Position numbers and translations under genes: made by a program. From Gammaproteobacteria bacterium (GTDB lineage Bacteria > Pseudomonadota > Gammaproteobacteria > Steroidobacterales > Woeseiaceae): a stretch of 12,509 nucleotides of DNA. The stretch spans positions 1 to 12,509 of the forward strand of contig JAOUNK010000059.1 in the NCBI GenBank assembly GCA_029881015.1, written 5' to 3'. Shown here in pieces: positions 1 to 7,968 of the stretch (the stretch's first letter is position 1; each line of letters opens with the position of its first letter). The notes beneath the pieces were generated by a model. The model saw only the letters and a program-made list of their open reading frames with translations. It did no database searches and was not told where the DNA came from.

Positions 1-74
1 GGCGCTCGCTGGAAGGCACGTTCCTGTCCGGGTGTATCCTGACGGCGCGGGCGGCAGCCGACGCGCTGGGCTGA
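1..74 (+). CDS. C-terminal end of a probable FAD-dependent amine oxidase/oxidoreductase (5' truncated by window)
   Basis: Reading codons from position 3 gives 23 residues ending at the TGA at 72-74. They include a GTFLSG stretch followed by TARAAADAL. In flavin amine oxidases and related FAD oxidoreductases the final segment has the form G-x-x-x-SG-x-x-AA-x-x-(L/I), which closes the FAD-binding domain, and the fragment fits that pattern. The start and most of the protein lie left of the window, so substrate and motifs cannot be judged. The stop codon abuts the stop codon of the convergent flavoprotein gene with no spacer. A coding tail in this frame is fairly safe. The family assignment rests on about 20 residues and is tentative. 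Confidence 0.5.
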   Translation, partial: RSLEGTFLSGCILTARAAADALG

Positions 75-1943
75 TCAGACGCGGATCTGCTCGTTGACTG
101 CGCGCTCGGCGGCATCGATCGCCCCGTCGACGTAGGCGTACGCCGCCGCGTCCGAATTGGCAATCGATATGCGCCCGATGCGGGCGGCGCCCAGCAGGTG
201 AGGACCTTCCCGCCGGTTCCAGGTTGGCGGATCGAACAGTTCGTTGTACTCGTAGGCATAGCCGTGCGGCCAGCGGTTGATGGTGATGCCCGCGATGTCC
301 CGAGCCGCATCGAAACCGCCACCGCCCAGTGCACCCTGCAACGTATTCACTATCGACGACTCGAGTTCGTCGTAGCTTTTCTCATAGAGTATGGCCCGCC
401 CGGCGACCATCTGTTCGCGGTGCGTCAGGCCCTTGCCGGGCAAGGTGGGGCAATAGGTGCCGTGCACGATGATCGGGTCGCCCGGGGACCGGGCGAAGTC
501 GTAACCACCCATGGAGACGGGAAAGTCGAGCGTGAAGGTGTGCATGATCTCGTTGCCCGGGACGTAAAAATCGCTGTAACCGAGATTCGCGAATGCCGTC
601 CAGTTACGCAGGGCAACATTGATATAGACGAGCGGTGTTTTCGTTGCGAGTTCGATCGCCTGTTTCTGTTCATCCGGCAGCTCCGGGCAGATGTGCGGGA
701 TGAGGCGGTTGTAGCAAGCCAGGATCGTATGCCGGCCGCGCACGCGGAACGCTTCGCCGCTCTTGACGTAGGTCACATCCACCATTTCGCCGTCCGTGCT
801 GTGGCGCACATCGACGGCTGTGCTGTTCAGGCGGATTCTCGAGGGGTTCGAAGCAAGGTCGAGCACACCGTAGTCGGCCCTCGTGGTCACGAGATCGCCC
901 ATTGTATCGCCCGGAATCGCCGCGGGTACGAGCTGCCGGACCAAGGCCCTCGCAACGCCCGCATTGCCGTCCGGGAAATGGAAAATGTACGGCTCGTCGT
1001 CCTCCGCGAAGCTCGGATCGATACGCGGATCCAGGTCCCAGGCACCGGGCAATCCCATGCGTGCGCCTTCCAGCGCCGACAGCACGTCATGGCCGACGCC
1101 CCAGTAGGACTTCCAGTAGTCGCGCAGGAACGTTACGACGTCTTCGTGTACCTCCCCGTGTTTTCGCAGGAAGTCGCAATAGCTGATGCTTGCCATGAGC
1201 TTCGCTTTCGGGGCCAGTGGCATGTCCGGCAACAGGTCCTGCGGTCCCGTCAGCAGCCTGAGGAAACTGTCCCTGGCCTCATCCGGCATCGGGTAGCCCG
1301 CCAGGATCGATTCCGTGGCCTCGCCGTGCCCGCGCCCCCACATGACCACGGCGTCGCGGTGCACGCTGTTCCTGCCGTAGCGTTCAGCCGCGAAGTGGAC
1401 GCCGCGCCCGAGCCCGCGCTTCGAGTAGAAGTCCTGGTCGAAGTAATCGTAGAAGCGGCGCGGTTCGACGCCAACATCCCTGAGCAGCCGCCTGGCCGCA
1501 CGCGAGTACCGCCCCGGGGCCTCGAGTGACTGGCTGCCGCCATAGCCAATGAGCGTCTTGCCGTCGACGTCGAACTCGTTGCGCTTGGCGTGGCCGCCAA
1601 AATCGTCGTGGTTGTCGAGCACGAGTATACGGGCGTCGTGGCCGGCCTCCTGTCGAAACCGGAAAGCGGCCGTGAGGCCGGAAATGCCACCGCCGACGAC
1701 GACGAGGTCATAAACATCGTCGGTGAGTGCAGTGGGAACGGGCCAGCGTTTTCCTTCCCTGGCGACAGCGTGCCCGACCTCGAACGAACCGGCGTGACTG
1801 CCGCGCATCCCCGTCAGTGCCGGCGGGTAGGGTGCCCTCACGCCCGCGAGCAACTCCAGCGGTGACAACGTACTGCCTGCTGCGACGCTCATGGCCACAC
1901 CGTTGATAAAGTCACGGCGGGTAATGTTCAGCTTGCGGCTCAT
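75..1943 (-). CDS. Tat-exported FAD-dependent oxidoreductase, spermidine dehydrogenase (SpdH)-like
   Basis: The 622-residue product matches the roughly 620-residue length of SpdH-type flavoproteins. The N-terminus carries a twin-arginine signal (TRRDFINGVA, residues 8-17) followed by a hydrophobic stretch, so export to the periplasm is likely. Residues 38-53 have the YPPALTGMRGSHAGSF signature that I recognise from this family. A dinucleotide-binding fold follows (VVVGGGISG at 81-89, acidic D110 at the end of the second strand). The C-terminus has the GRISIANSDAAAYAYVDGAI segment expected to contact FAD. The start chosen is ATG at 1943. It overlaps the upstream stop as ATGA and places the Tat motif near the N-terminus; an upstream in-frame start would add 26 residues that overlap the DUF418 gene. 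It is the last gene of the operon, directly convergent with the plus-strand fragment. The polyamine substrate is an inference from family resemblance only; another amine or unknown substrate is possible. Confidence 0.82.
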   Translation of the reverse strand: MSRKLNITRRDFINGVAMSVAAGSTLSPLELLAGVRAPYPPALTGMRGSHAGSFEVGHAVAREGKRWPVPTALTDDVYDLVVVGGGISGLTAAFRFRQEAGHDARILVLDNHDDFGGHAKRNEFDVDGKTLIGYGGSQSLEAPGRYSRAARRLLRDVGVEPRRFYDYFDQDFYSKRGLGRGVHFAAERYGRNSVHRDAVVMWGRGHGEATESILAGYPMPDEARDSFLRLLTGPQDLLPDMPLAPKAKLMASISYCDFLRKHGEVHEDVVTFLRDYWKSYWGVGHDVLSALEGARMGLPGAWDLDPRIDPSFAEDDEPYIFHFPDGNAGVARALVRQLVPAAIPGDTMGDLVTTRADYGVLDLASNPSRIRLNSTAVDVRHSTDGEMVDVTYVKSGEAFRVRGRHTILACYNRLIPHICPELPDEQKQAIELATKTPLVYINVALRNWTAFANLGYSDFYVPGNEIMHTFTLDFPVSMGGYDFARSPGDPIIVHGTYCPTLPGKGLTHREQMVAGRAILYEKSYDELESSIVNTLQGALGGGGFDAARDIAGITINRWPHGYAYEYNELFDPPTWNRREGPHLLGAARIGRISIANSDAAAYAYVDGAIDAAERAVNEQIRV

Positions 1944-3241
1944 CGCAGCCGCTGTACCTTCCAGTAGGTCGCGGAGCGCCACAGCCATTCGACGGGGCCG
2001 AAGCGAAAGCGCGCGAGCCACCAGGTGCTGAACCAGAGCTGGAAGCCAACAACGCCGGCGACAAAGGCCATCTGCGCCATTCTCGGGACACTGCCGAACA
2101 GGCCAAGCCCGTATCCGTAGAAGATACTGGTGAGCACAAGCGAGTGCATCAGGTAGTTGGTCAGCGCCATGCGCCCGACGGCGGCGAAGCGCTCCATGAC
2201 ACGCTGCAGGACGCCGGTCCTGGTCAGCAGCATGACGAGCCCGATATGCCCGAAGGCAACGAGCACGCTGCCGATATAGTTGGCGATGCCGCCCACGCGC
2301 ATCATGTAGATGGGCTCGAAGCCGTGTGCAAACAGGTCCGAGGCACTGAAGGCGGTCAGCGGCAGACCGAGAAGGTAGCCGGTAAGCATGAAACGCGTAT
2401 AGAAGCCGGCCGAACGCTCCGCCGTAAGAATACCCAGCTTCATGAGCGCCATGCCGATGAGCATCAGCGCACCGACACGCCAGATCCCGTAAAAGATCGG
2501 TATGAACAGCTGCATCATCGCTACCAAAGGCGCGCGGTAGGCGACGATTTCGGCATAGCTTCCCCGGTAGGCGTCAAGCTCTTCCTGCACATCTTCGTCA
2601 GTCGGCATCATGAACGCGCGTTGTCTTTTCCAGCCCTCCAGCAGTTCATGCTGCTCGTCGTCGAGTTCCTCGCCACGCGCCAGTTGTGCCTCGGCCGCCG
2701 CGACCTCTTCCATCATCAATTCGACCTGGATGGCGTTGCCTGTATTAAGCAGGAGCGATACCGGCAGCAGCAGGCAAGCGATGATGATCAGCGTGCGTGG
2801 CTGGCGCTTGCGGAACAGGTAAGCAAGAAGCCCGATAAGTGAATAGACGAACAGTATGTCTCCCGCCCATAGCAGGTAGCCATGCGCCGCGCCGATGACC
2901 ATCAGCCACAGTTGCCGTCGCAGATAGATACGGCCGGGTTTGCTGCCCCGCGTTTCGGCTCGGTCGGTCATGAGCACCAGCCCGGCGCCGAACAGCATCG
3001 CGAAAATACTGATGAACTTCTGGTCGAAGAGAATGTGCGTGATAATCCACGTGCCGAGGTTCCAGGCCTCGGTTCCTCCCATGCGCAGCGGATTGGTGTA
3101 GCCGATGAACGGCATCGCAAACGCGTAGATGTTCATCACGAGGATGCCGAGTATGGCCACGCCCCGCAGGCGATCGAGACTAACTATCCGTTGACCCGCT
3201 TCGACCGGCCCCGCCGCTCCCGGATTCGCGCTTGTCTCCAT
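1940..3241 (-). CDS. DUF418 (YeiB-like) multi-pass membrane protein
   Basis: The 433-residue protein opens with the DUF418 hallmark RIVSLDRLRGVAILGILVMN (residues 18-37) and ends with the typical GPVEWLWRSATYW block (415-427). Another conserved-looking block is VGRMALTNYLMHS (355-367). By eye there are about ten hydrophobic segments, for example around 25-45, 70-92, 110-127, 130-144, 148-167, 240-270, 284-300, 320-340, 360-382 and 390-411. A charged, Glu-rich soluble loop with helical or coiled-coil character lies between about 172 and 235. DUF418 proteins are inner-membrane proteins often described as putative transporters; the substrate is unknown and nothing here reveals it. The ATG at 3241 is preceded by a purine-rich GAGAGGGG ending 3 nt upstream. 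The gene starts 14 nt after the AlaX stop and its own stop overlaps the flavoprotein start by 4 nt, so translational coupling is likely. Confidence 0.9.
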   Translation of the reverse strand: METSANPGAAGPVEAGQRIVSLDRLRGVAILGILVMNIYAFAMPFIGYTNPLRMGGTEAWNLGTWIITHILFDQKFISIFAMLFGAGLVLMTDRAETRGSKPGRIYLRRQLWLMVIGAAHGYLLWAGDILFVYSLIGLLAYLFRKRQPRTLIIIACLLLPVSLLLNTGNAIQVELMMEEVAAAEAQLARGEELDDEQHELLEGWKRQRAFMMPTDEDVQEELDAYRGSYAEIVAYRAPLVAMMQLFIPIFYGIWRVGALMLIGMALMKLGILTAERSAGFYTRFMLTGYLLGLPLTAFSASDLFAHGFEPIYMMRVGGIANYIGSVLVAFGHIGLVMLLTRTGVLQRVMERFAAVGRMALTNYLMHSLVLTSIFYGYGLGLFGSVPRMAQMAFVAGVVGFQLWFSTWWLARFRFGPVEWLWRSATYWKVQRLR

Positions 3242-3255
3242 CAGCCCCTCTCGAA

Positions 3256-3954
3256 TCAGTCGTCGAGATGGATGTTAACACGCCGGTTCTGGCGGCCCTT
3301 CTTCTCGACTTTGCCGATGCGCACGGCACCGACCTCGGACGTTGAACGCAGGTGCGTGCCGCCGCAGGGTTGCAGATCGATGCCTTCGATTTCCAGCAGG
3401 CGAATCGCCCCTCGGCCACGCGGTGGTTGCACCGACATCGTGCGTACGAGCTCGGGGTTGGCGTCGAGTTCCGCCTCGCTGATCCAGCGACAGCTAATCG
3501 CATGATCGGCGGCAACGAGATCGGCCAGCGCGGCGCCTGCGGCCTCCTTGTCGACCGGGTCTTCCATGTCGAAATCCAGGCGGCTCTTGTCGGCGCCGAT
3601 ATTGCCGCCCGTTACCCCGTACCGCAGCACCGAGCCAAGCAGGTGCATGGCCGTATGCATGCGCATGTGCCGGTAGCGGCGGTCCCAATCGAGTTCGAGC
3701 CTGACCTCGGTGCCGACCGCAGGAGCGCTGGCGCCTTCTTCCAGGAAGTGGGCAATGTCGCGATCGACATAACGCGTATCGACAATCCGCGCGTCATTGC
3801 CGTCCCAGGACAAGGACCCGGTATCGCCCGGCTGACCGCCCCCGAGGGGATAGAAGACCGTCTGGTCGACGCGGATCCACCCGTCGCCGCATTCGGTAAC
3901 CGTGGCGGTACAGGATTTCAGGTAGGCATCGTCGCGGAACAGGTATTTGGTCAA
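3256..3954 (-). CDS. alaX: AlaX-type alanyl-tRNA editing protein (trans-editing hydrolase), TTG start
   Basis: The 232-residue protein resembles the editing domain of alanyl-tRNA synthetase as a free-standing protein. It should hydrolyse Ser or Gly wrongly attached to tRNA-Ala in the cytoplasm. The two zinc-binding motifs are intact: H100-x3-H104 (in MHTAMHLLG) and C197-x3-H201 (in QPCGGTHL). The N-terminal FYPLGGGQPGDTG block (34-46) carries the GGQ motif seen in medium-length AlaX (AlaX-M type), and the total length fits that class. No ATG lies near the N-terminus. The TTG at 3954 forms a TTGA overlap with the upstream stop and has a GGAG Shine-Dalgarno 8 nt upstream (3963-3966), which supports it well. 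The family is secure. Its placement between a lipase and a membrane protein offers no functional explanation. Confidence 0.92.
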   Translation of the reverse strand: MTKYLFRDDAYLKSCTATVTECGDGWIRVDQTVFYPLGGGQPGDTGSLSWDGNDARIVDTRYVDRDIAHFLEEGASAPAVGTEVRLELDWDRRYRHMRMHTAMHLLGSVLRYGVTGGNIGADKSRLDFDMEDPVDKEAAGAALADLVAADHAISCRWISEAELDANPELVRTMSVQPPRGRGAIRLLEIEGIDLQPCGGTHLRSTSEVGAVRIGKVEKKGRQNRRVNIHLDD

Positions 3955-4799
3955 AGGTGAGTCTCCAGCCAGCGGCTCATGTCGGCAAGCACTGCATCTT
4001 GTTCGGGCTCGTTGAAAATCTCGTGGTACAGGCCCGGATAGGTTTTCAGGGTCTTGTCCGCGGAACCGATGGCCTCGATCAATGCGTCGGATCCGGCTGG
4101 CGACGTCAGCCGATCGTCCTCGCCGTGCATCACGATGATCGGCAGCTCGATGTCCCCGGCCCTTGCCAGCGTGTTTTGCATTGCCGCCGACATCTCGGCG
4201 AGCAGGCGGGCGGACAACTTGCCGTGATGGACGAGCGGGTCGTTAATGTAGTTGGTGACGACGTTCTTGTCCCTGCTTACGCCGCTCGCATCGAGCTGGA
4301 TCAGCGGCACGGTTGGCAGGAGGGCCGACAGCAAGCGAACGATCGCCATGACGATCGGCGGCGGCGCCTGGTCGGATTCGATGGCCGGGCCCGAGAGCAC
4401 GGCGGCGCGAAACGCGTCCTGGTGATCGATCAGGAACGCCGTGCCGATCAGGCCACCCATGCTGTGGCCAAGGAGAAATACGGGCAGCTCTGCACGCTCG
4501 TCGCGGATCTTCTGCAACAGGGCGGCAACGCCGTCGAGATACACGCTGAAGCGCTCCACGAAGCCGGCGTGGCCATCGGACTTGCCGTGACCGTAGTGGT
4601 CGAGCGCGTAGACCGCGAAGCCGCAATCCGTCAGGTGCCGGGCAACGTGGGTGTAGCGGCTGCTGTGCTCGCCGAGGCCGTGGACGAGCAGCACGACGGC
4701 CCGTACCGCGGTATCCGGAAGCCAGGTTTGCTGGTAGAGCCGACTGGTGCCGCGCGCCCGCGAATGCCGAACTTCGAGGTATTCGTCAGAGTGCCGCAA
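3951..4799 (-). CDS. Alpha/beta hydrolase, monoacylglycerol lipase / lysophospholipase family
   Basis: The protein is 282 residues from the start chosen here. The serine-hydrolase apparatus is complete: an HGLGEHS oxyanion segment near residue 40, the nucleophile elbow GHSMGG with Ser113, the acid in HGEDDRLTSP (probably Asp229) and the base in YPGLYHEIFNE (His259). These blocks match bacterial monoglyceride lipases (Hydrolase_4 family), so release of a fatty acid from monoacylglycerol or lysophospholipid is the likely reaction. An upstream ATG at 4928 would add 43 basic, Ser/Arg-rich residues that overlap the patatin gene by 143 nt and look like out-of-frame translation. A TTG at 4799, with GGTGGG 7 nt upstream, gives a family-typical length and only a 14-nt overlap. 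No signal peptide is visible, suggesting a cytoplasmic or membrane-associated enzyme. The family is secure; the start is less so. Confidence 0.9.
   Translation of the reverse strand: MRHSDEYLEVRHSRARGTSRLYQQTWLPDTAVRAVVLLVHGLGEHSSRYTHVARHLTDCGFAVYALDHYGHGKSDGHAGFVERFSVYLDGVAALLQKIRDERAELPVFLLGHSMGGLIGTAFLIDHQDAFRAAVLSGPAIESDQAPPPIVMAIVRLLSALLPTVPLIQLDASGVSRDKNVVTNYINDPLVHHGKLSARLLAEMSAAMQNTLARAGDIELPIIVMHGEDDRLTSPAGSDALIEAIGSADKTLKTYPGLYHEIFNEPEQDAVLADMSRWLETHL
3963..3966 (-). promoter_or_regulatory. Shine-Dalgarno GGAG that decides the AlaX TTG start
   Basis: GGAG sits 8 nt upstream of TTG 3954, inside the last codons of the alpha/beta hydrolase gene. It makes the TTG a believable initiator and argues for ribosome re-initiation at the TTGA stop/start overlap. 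Confidence 0.6.
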
Positions 4800-6261
4800 T
4801 CTTTTTCCCACCAAACTGATGGAGGTGTTCCTCTTCGTAACTCTGGAGGATCGGGTCCAGCGTCCTGCTGATGAGCGTCTGTATACGTATGCGCTCGAGC
4901 TGCGGCCAGGTTGCCCGTTCGCCTTCATCCATGAGCCCCACTATCTCCTCGTGCGTACGCCATGACAAGGCACGGAAGGGATTGTGGAACTTGGTCAGCG
5001 GCAAGATCGTGATGTCACCGACGTAGCTCTGGTTCATCACCGACAACAGGGAGTTTGTCACACGCTTGATCTCGGGTACCGCTGACAGCGGTCTGTTGAG
5101 CACCGTCGCACCGGCATTCACCCAGGTCTTGGCGCTGCTGAAGGTGGCGTGTTTCAACGCGGACCAGGTGTCGGGTTTGCGCTCGCGATCGTTGATGAAC
5201 GGGATCACCAACGGGTTGGTCTGGCTCACGATGTAGTGGTTTACGCCGTACAGGCGCGCGAGCCGCTTGGCCGGCAGGTCTTCGCTCAGGGAACCGTCAA
5301 CCCAGCGTCGTGAGCCGTGGTATCGCTGCCGCTCCCCGGCATCGTTCTTGGCCATGAGCGTCACCGGCGGGAAGAATCCCGGGAACGCGGTCGATGCGAG
5401 CACCGCCTCGCGCATGTAGACGTTGGGCGACGTATCGGCGTTCAACAGCCGCGAGCGCTGCAGGGTTTCCGCCGGCGCAACCGAGACATTCATATGTCGG
5501 CCGGTGCGTTCCGCAGCCTCCTGGAAGGTGTAGTCGGGCAGGAACTTCTCGAGCATGGCCCAGACTTCCCCGGCCGTCACGAGTTCCGGGCTCACGAAGG
5601 ACGAGATAGCGTCCAGTATGCCGGAGGACAATCGTCTGCCCGGCATGTTTTCCGGATCGAAGAATTCGCTGAGTTCGTCATCCGTGCTGGCGCAGGCTAC
5701 CGCGCCGACAAACGCGCCACCGCTCGACCCGGAGATGATGTCCGGCAGCAGGCGTTCTTCCCACAATGCCTTGACCACGCCCAGGTGGAAGAACAGCAGG
5801 GTGCCGGAACCGCTCATCATGAATGCCGAGCGGCCATAGCAATGGCTCGCGCGGCGGAAGAAATCGAGCTTCCGCTCGAACGCGATGTCGTCGACGGCTG
5901 GGCTGGCGAGGTGCTCGACGGACGCGGCGACTTCCTCGACGTACTCGCGAATCAGGTCCTTGGTGCCGAAGCGCGTCTTGCCATAGAGGGCACTGCTACC
6001 CATGCCGCCCAGGTTGCCGTGAATGCCCTCGTTGAGCGTGAACAGCAGGGCGCTGTTGTCACCCTTCTTTCTAAGCCGGCGCAGGTGATCGAGACGAAAG
6101 CGGATCGACGCGAAGTCGAAATGCTTCGATTCGTCAACGGCTTGCCATTTGTCGGTGCCCGACGCCTTGTCGTGCTCCCTCGCAAGCTGTTTCCATTCCT
6201 CGTAACTCGCCGCCGCTTCCATCGCGGCGTCCAGTTTCTTGAGGCGAGTTTTAAACACCAA
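4786..6261 (-). CDS. Patatin-like phospholipase/triacylglycerol lipase with N-terminal DUF3336 domain
   Basis: The 491-residue protein begins with a DUF3336-type region (about 15-140, including SYEEWKQLAREHD, GIHGNLGGMGSSALYGKT and a C-terminal helical part). This region precedes the patatin domain in fungal TGL3/4/5 and plant SDP1 triacylglycerol lipases and in bacterial relatives. The patatin domain follows. It has an oxyanion-loop SGSGTLLFFHLGVVKAL block (150-166), a GSSGG elbow with nucleophile Ser180, and the catalytic Asp322 in VDGS, which completes the Ser-Asp dyad. Likely substrates are triacylglycerol or phospholipid acyl chains. The start is TTG at 6261, with GGAG 7 nt upstream located just after the synthetase stop (12-nt gap); the adjacent GTG at 6258 is an alternative with a 10-nt spacing. 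The gene sits between the acyl-CoA synthetase and a monoglyceride-lipase-like gene, consistent with lipid turnover. Confidence 0.92.
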   Translation of the reverse strand: MVFKTRLKKLDAAMEAAASYEEWKQLAREHDKASGTDKWQAVDESKHFDFASIRFRLDHLRRLRKKGDNSALLFTLNEGIHGNLGGMGSSALYGKTRFGTKDLIREYVEEVAASVEHLASPAVDDIAFERKLDFFRRASHCYGRSAFMMSGSGTLLFFHLGVVKALWEERLLPDIISGSSGGAFVGAVACASTDDELSEFFDPENMPGRRLSSGILDAISSFVSPELVTAGEVWAMLEKFLPDYTFQEAAERTGRHMNVSVAPAETLQRSRLLNADTSPNVYMREAVLASTAFPGFFPPVTLMAKNDAGERQRYHGSRRWVDGSLSEDLPAKRLARLYGVNHYIVSQTNPLVIPFINDRERKPDTWSALKHATFSSAKTWVNAGATVLNRPLSAVPEIKRVTNSLLSVMNQSYVGDITILPLTKFHNPFRALSWRTHEEIVGLMDEGERATWPQLERIRIQTLISRTLDPILQSYEEEHLHQFGGKKIAAL

Positions 6262-6268
6262 CAGGTTT

Positions 6269-6272
6269 CTCC
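6269..6272 (-). promoter_or_regulatory. Shine-Dalgarno GGAG for the patatin gene
   Basis: GGAG lies immediately after the acyl-CoA synthetase stop codon and 7 nt before TTG at 6261 (10 nt before GTG at 6258). With no nearby ATG except an internal Met at residue 14, this site fixes the start at one of two adjacent non-ATG codons. Confidence 0.6.
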
Positions 6273-6273
6273 G

Positions 6274-7968
6274 TCAGGCAGCTCCCCTGAGAGCTTCTGC
6301 CATCATGGCGCGCATCTCAATCTTACGGATCTTGCCCGTGACTGTCATTGGAAACCCGTCGACAAAACGCACATAGCGTGGGATCTTGAAGTGCGAGATC
6401 TGGCCCTTGCAGAAGCTCCTGATCTCCTCTTCGGTTGCGGTCTGGCCCTCCTTGAGCTGGATCCAGGCACACACTTCCTCGCCCATCTTGGGATCTTCAA
6501 CGCCGAATACCTGTACTTCGCTGATCTTCGGGTGCGTGTAGAGGAACTCTTCGATTTCGCGCGGGTAGATGTTCTCACCGCCGCGGATGATCATGTCCTT
6601 GATACGGCCCGTGATGCGCACATAGCCGTGTTCATTCATTGTGCCGAGATCGCCGGAATGCAGCCAGCCATCGACGATCGTCTCTGCCGTCTTGTCGTCG
6701 TCATTCCAGTAGCCTTTCATGACCGAATAGCCACGCGTGCAGATTTCACCCTGCTCGCCGATCGGTACAACGCGATTCTCGGCGTCGACGATCTTGACCT
6801 CGACGTAGGGAATCGGCCGCCCAACCGTCTGCGTCCGGTTCTCCATCGAGTCTTCCGGCAGGGTCATGTGATTAATCGGGCTGACTTCGGTCTGGCCGTA
6901 GCCAATCAGCACGTTTTCCATGTGCAGGTCGCGGATGATGCGCTTCATGAGTTCTTCAGGGCAGGGTGCTCCCGCGATGATGCCGGTGCGCAGCGTCGAC
7001 AGGTCGAACCGGTGGAATTCGGGATGATCGAGTTCCGTCACGAACATCGTCGGTACGCCGTGCAGGGCCGTGCATTTTTCTGCCTCGACGGCTTCCAGCG
7101 TGGAGAGCGGGTCGTAAACGGGGCTCGGAAATACCATGGTCGCACCGTGCGACATGGCGGCAAGGACGCCAAGCACCATGCCGAAGCAATGATACAGCGG
7201 CACCGGTATGCAGAGTTTGTCCTCAGGGGTCAGCCCCATTCCCTTGCCGGCCTGGTAGCCGTTGTTGAGGATGTTCACATGTGTGAGGGTGGCACCTTTC
7301 GGATTGCCGGTCGTGCCGCTTGTGAACTGGATGTTGATGGCGTCGTCCGGGCGCAGCTTGCCCTCTATCGCGGCCATTCGTTCGCGCGTGTCCTTGTCAC
7401 CCAGCGTGCACACTTCCTCGAAATTGAACATGCCCGGCGACCGGGCGTCACCCATGCGGATGACGGTTTTCAGGTGCGGGAGTTTTTCCGCCCTCAGGTA
7501 GCCGGGTTCGCAGCTCGACAGTTCCGGTGCGAGTGCGCTCAACATGTTCAGGTATTCACTGGACTTGAACTTCTCGGCCGCGATGATGGTCTTGCACTCG
7601 ACCTTGTTTAACACGAACTCGAGTTCGAATAGCCGATAGGCCGGATTCACGCAGACCATGATCGCACCGATTTTCGCGGTCGCGAACTGGGTCAGTACCC
7701 ACTCGTAACTGTTGGGTCCCCAGATACCGACACGGTCGCCCGGTTCGATACCGAGTGCGATCAGCCCCGTCGCCAGGCGGTCGACCTGATCGCTGAATTC
7801 GCGGTAAGTCCAGCGGATTTCCTGGTGTCGTACAATCAGCGCCAGGGTGTCCGGATTCCGGTTCACGACGCGGTTAAAACAGGCGCCTATGGTCTCGTAA
7901 AGAAGTTGGCCCGAGCCTTCGCCGGTCATGTAGCTTTGGGTCAGTTTTTTCATGGCGGTATTGTCCAT
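6274..7968 (-). CDS. Fatty-acyl-CoA synthetase (AMP-binding, ACSF2-like medium/long-chain acyl-CoA ligase)
   Basis: The 564-residue ANL-superfamily enzyme activates a carboxylic acid with ATP and CoA. The motifs are in order: the phosphate-binding loop FTSGTTGNPKG (215-225), the A5-type YGQTE motif (357-361), the adenylate-binding SGDLG with Asp440, GRIKD with Arg455, the hinge segment MIIRGGENIYP, and the C-terminal catalytic Lys546 in TVTGKIRK. Overall sequence and length resemble ACSF2/FadD-type fatty-acid ligases, though the chain-length preference cannot be read. ATG at 7968 was chosen; an adjacent upstream TTG (7971) and a second ATG (7953) are alternatives. AGGG lies 4 nt before ATG 7968. 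It is the first gene of the operon and diverges from the cNMP-fold gene across a 70-bp gap. Co-location with two lipases suggests it captures the fatty acids they release. Confidence 0.92.
   Translation of the reverse strand: MDNTAMKKLTQSYMTGEGSGQLLYETIGACFNRVVNRNPDTLALIVRHQEIRWTYREFSDQVDRLATGLIALGIEPGDRVGIWGPNSYEWVLTQFATAKIGAIMVCVNPAYRLFELEFVLNKVECKTIIAAEKFKSSEYLNMLSALAPELSSCEPGYLRAEKLPHLKTVIRMGDARSPGMFNFEEVCTLGDKDTRERMAAIEGKLRPDDAINIQFTSGTTGNPKGATLTHVNILNNGYQAGKGMGLTPEDKLCIPVPLYHCFGMVLGVLAAMSHGATMVFPSPVYDPLSTLEAVEAEKCTALHGVPTMFVTELDHPEFHRFDLSTLRTGIIAGAPCPEELMKRIIRDLHMENVLIGYGQTEVSPINHMTLPEDSMENRTQTVGRPIPYVEVKIVDAENRVVPIGEQGEICTRGYSVMKGYWNDDDKTAETIVDGWLHSGDLGTMNEHGYVRITGRIKDMIIRGGENIYPREIEEFLYTHPKISEVQVFGVEDPKMGEEVCAWIQLKEGQTATEEEIRSFCKGQISHFKIPRYVRFVDGFPMTVTGKIRKIEMRAMMAEALRGAA

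Noticed and set aside
198..1529. 443-residue plus-strand open frame antisense to the SpdH-like gene
   Set aside because: Its composition (rich in Arg, His, Val) and lack of motifs mark it as a mirror of the real gene, whose FAD and Tat motifs are clear.
4800..4928. Longer N-terminus for the alpha/beta hydrolase from ATG 4928
   Set aside because: The extra 43 residues are Ser/Arg-rich, lie wholly inside the patatin coding sequence, and make the protein longer than usual for the family.
5317..7611. 764-residue open frame on the plus strand, antisense to the patatin and acyl-CoA synthetase genes
   Set aside because: It spans two well-supported genes on the other strand, has no recognisable domain, and is the kind of long antisense frame expected in GC-rich coding DNA.
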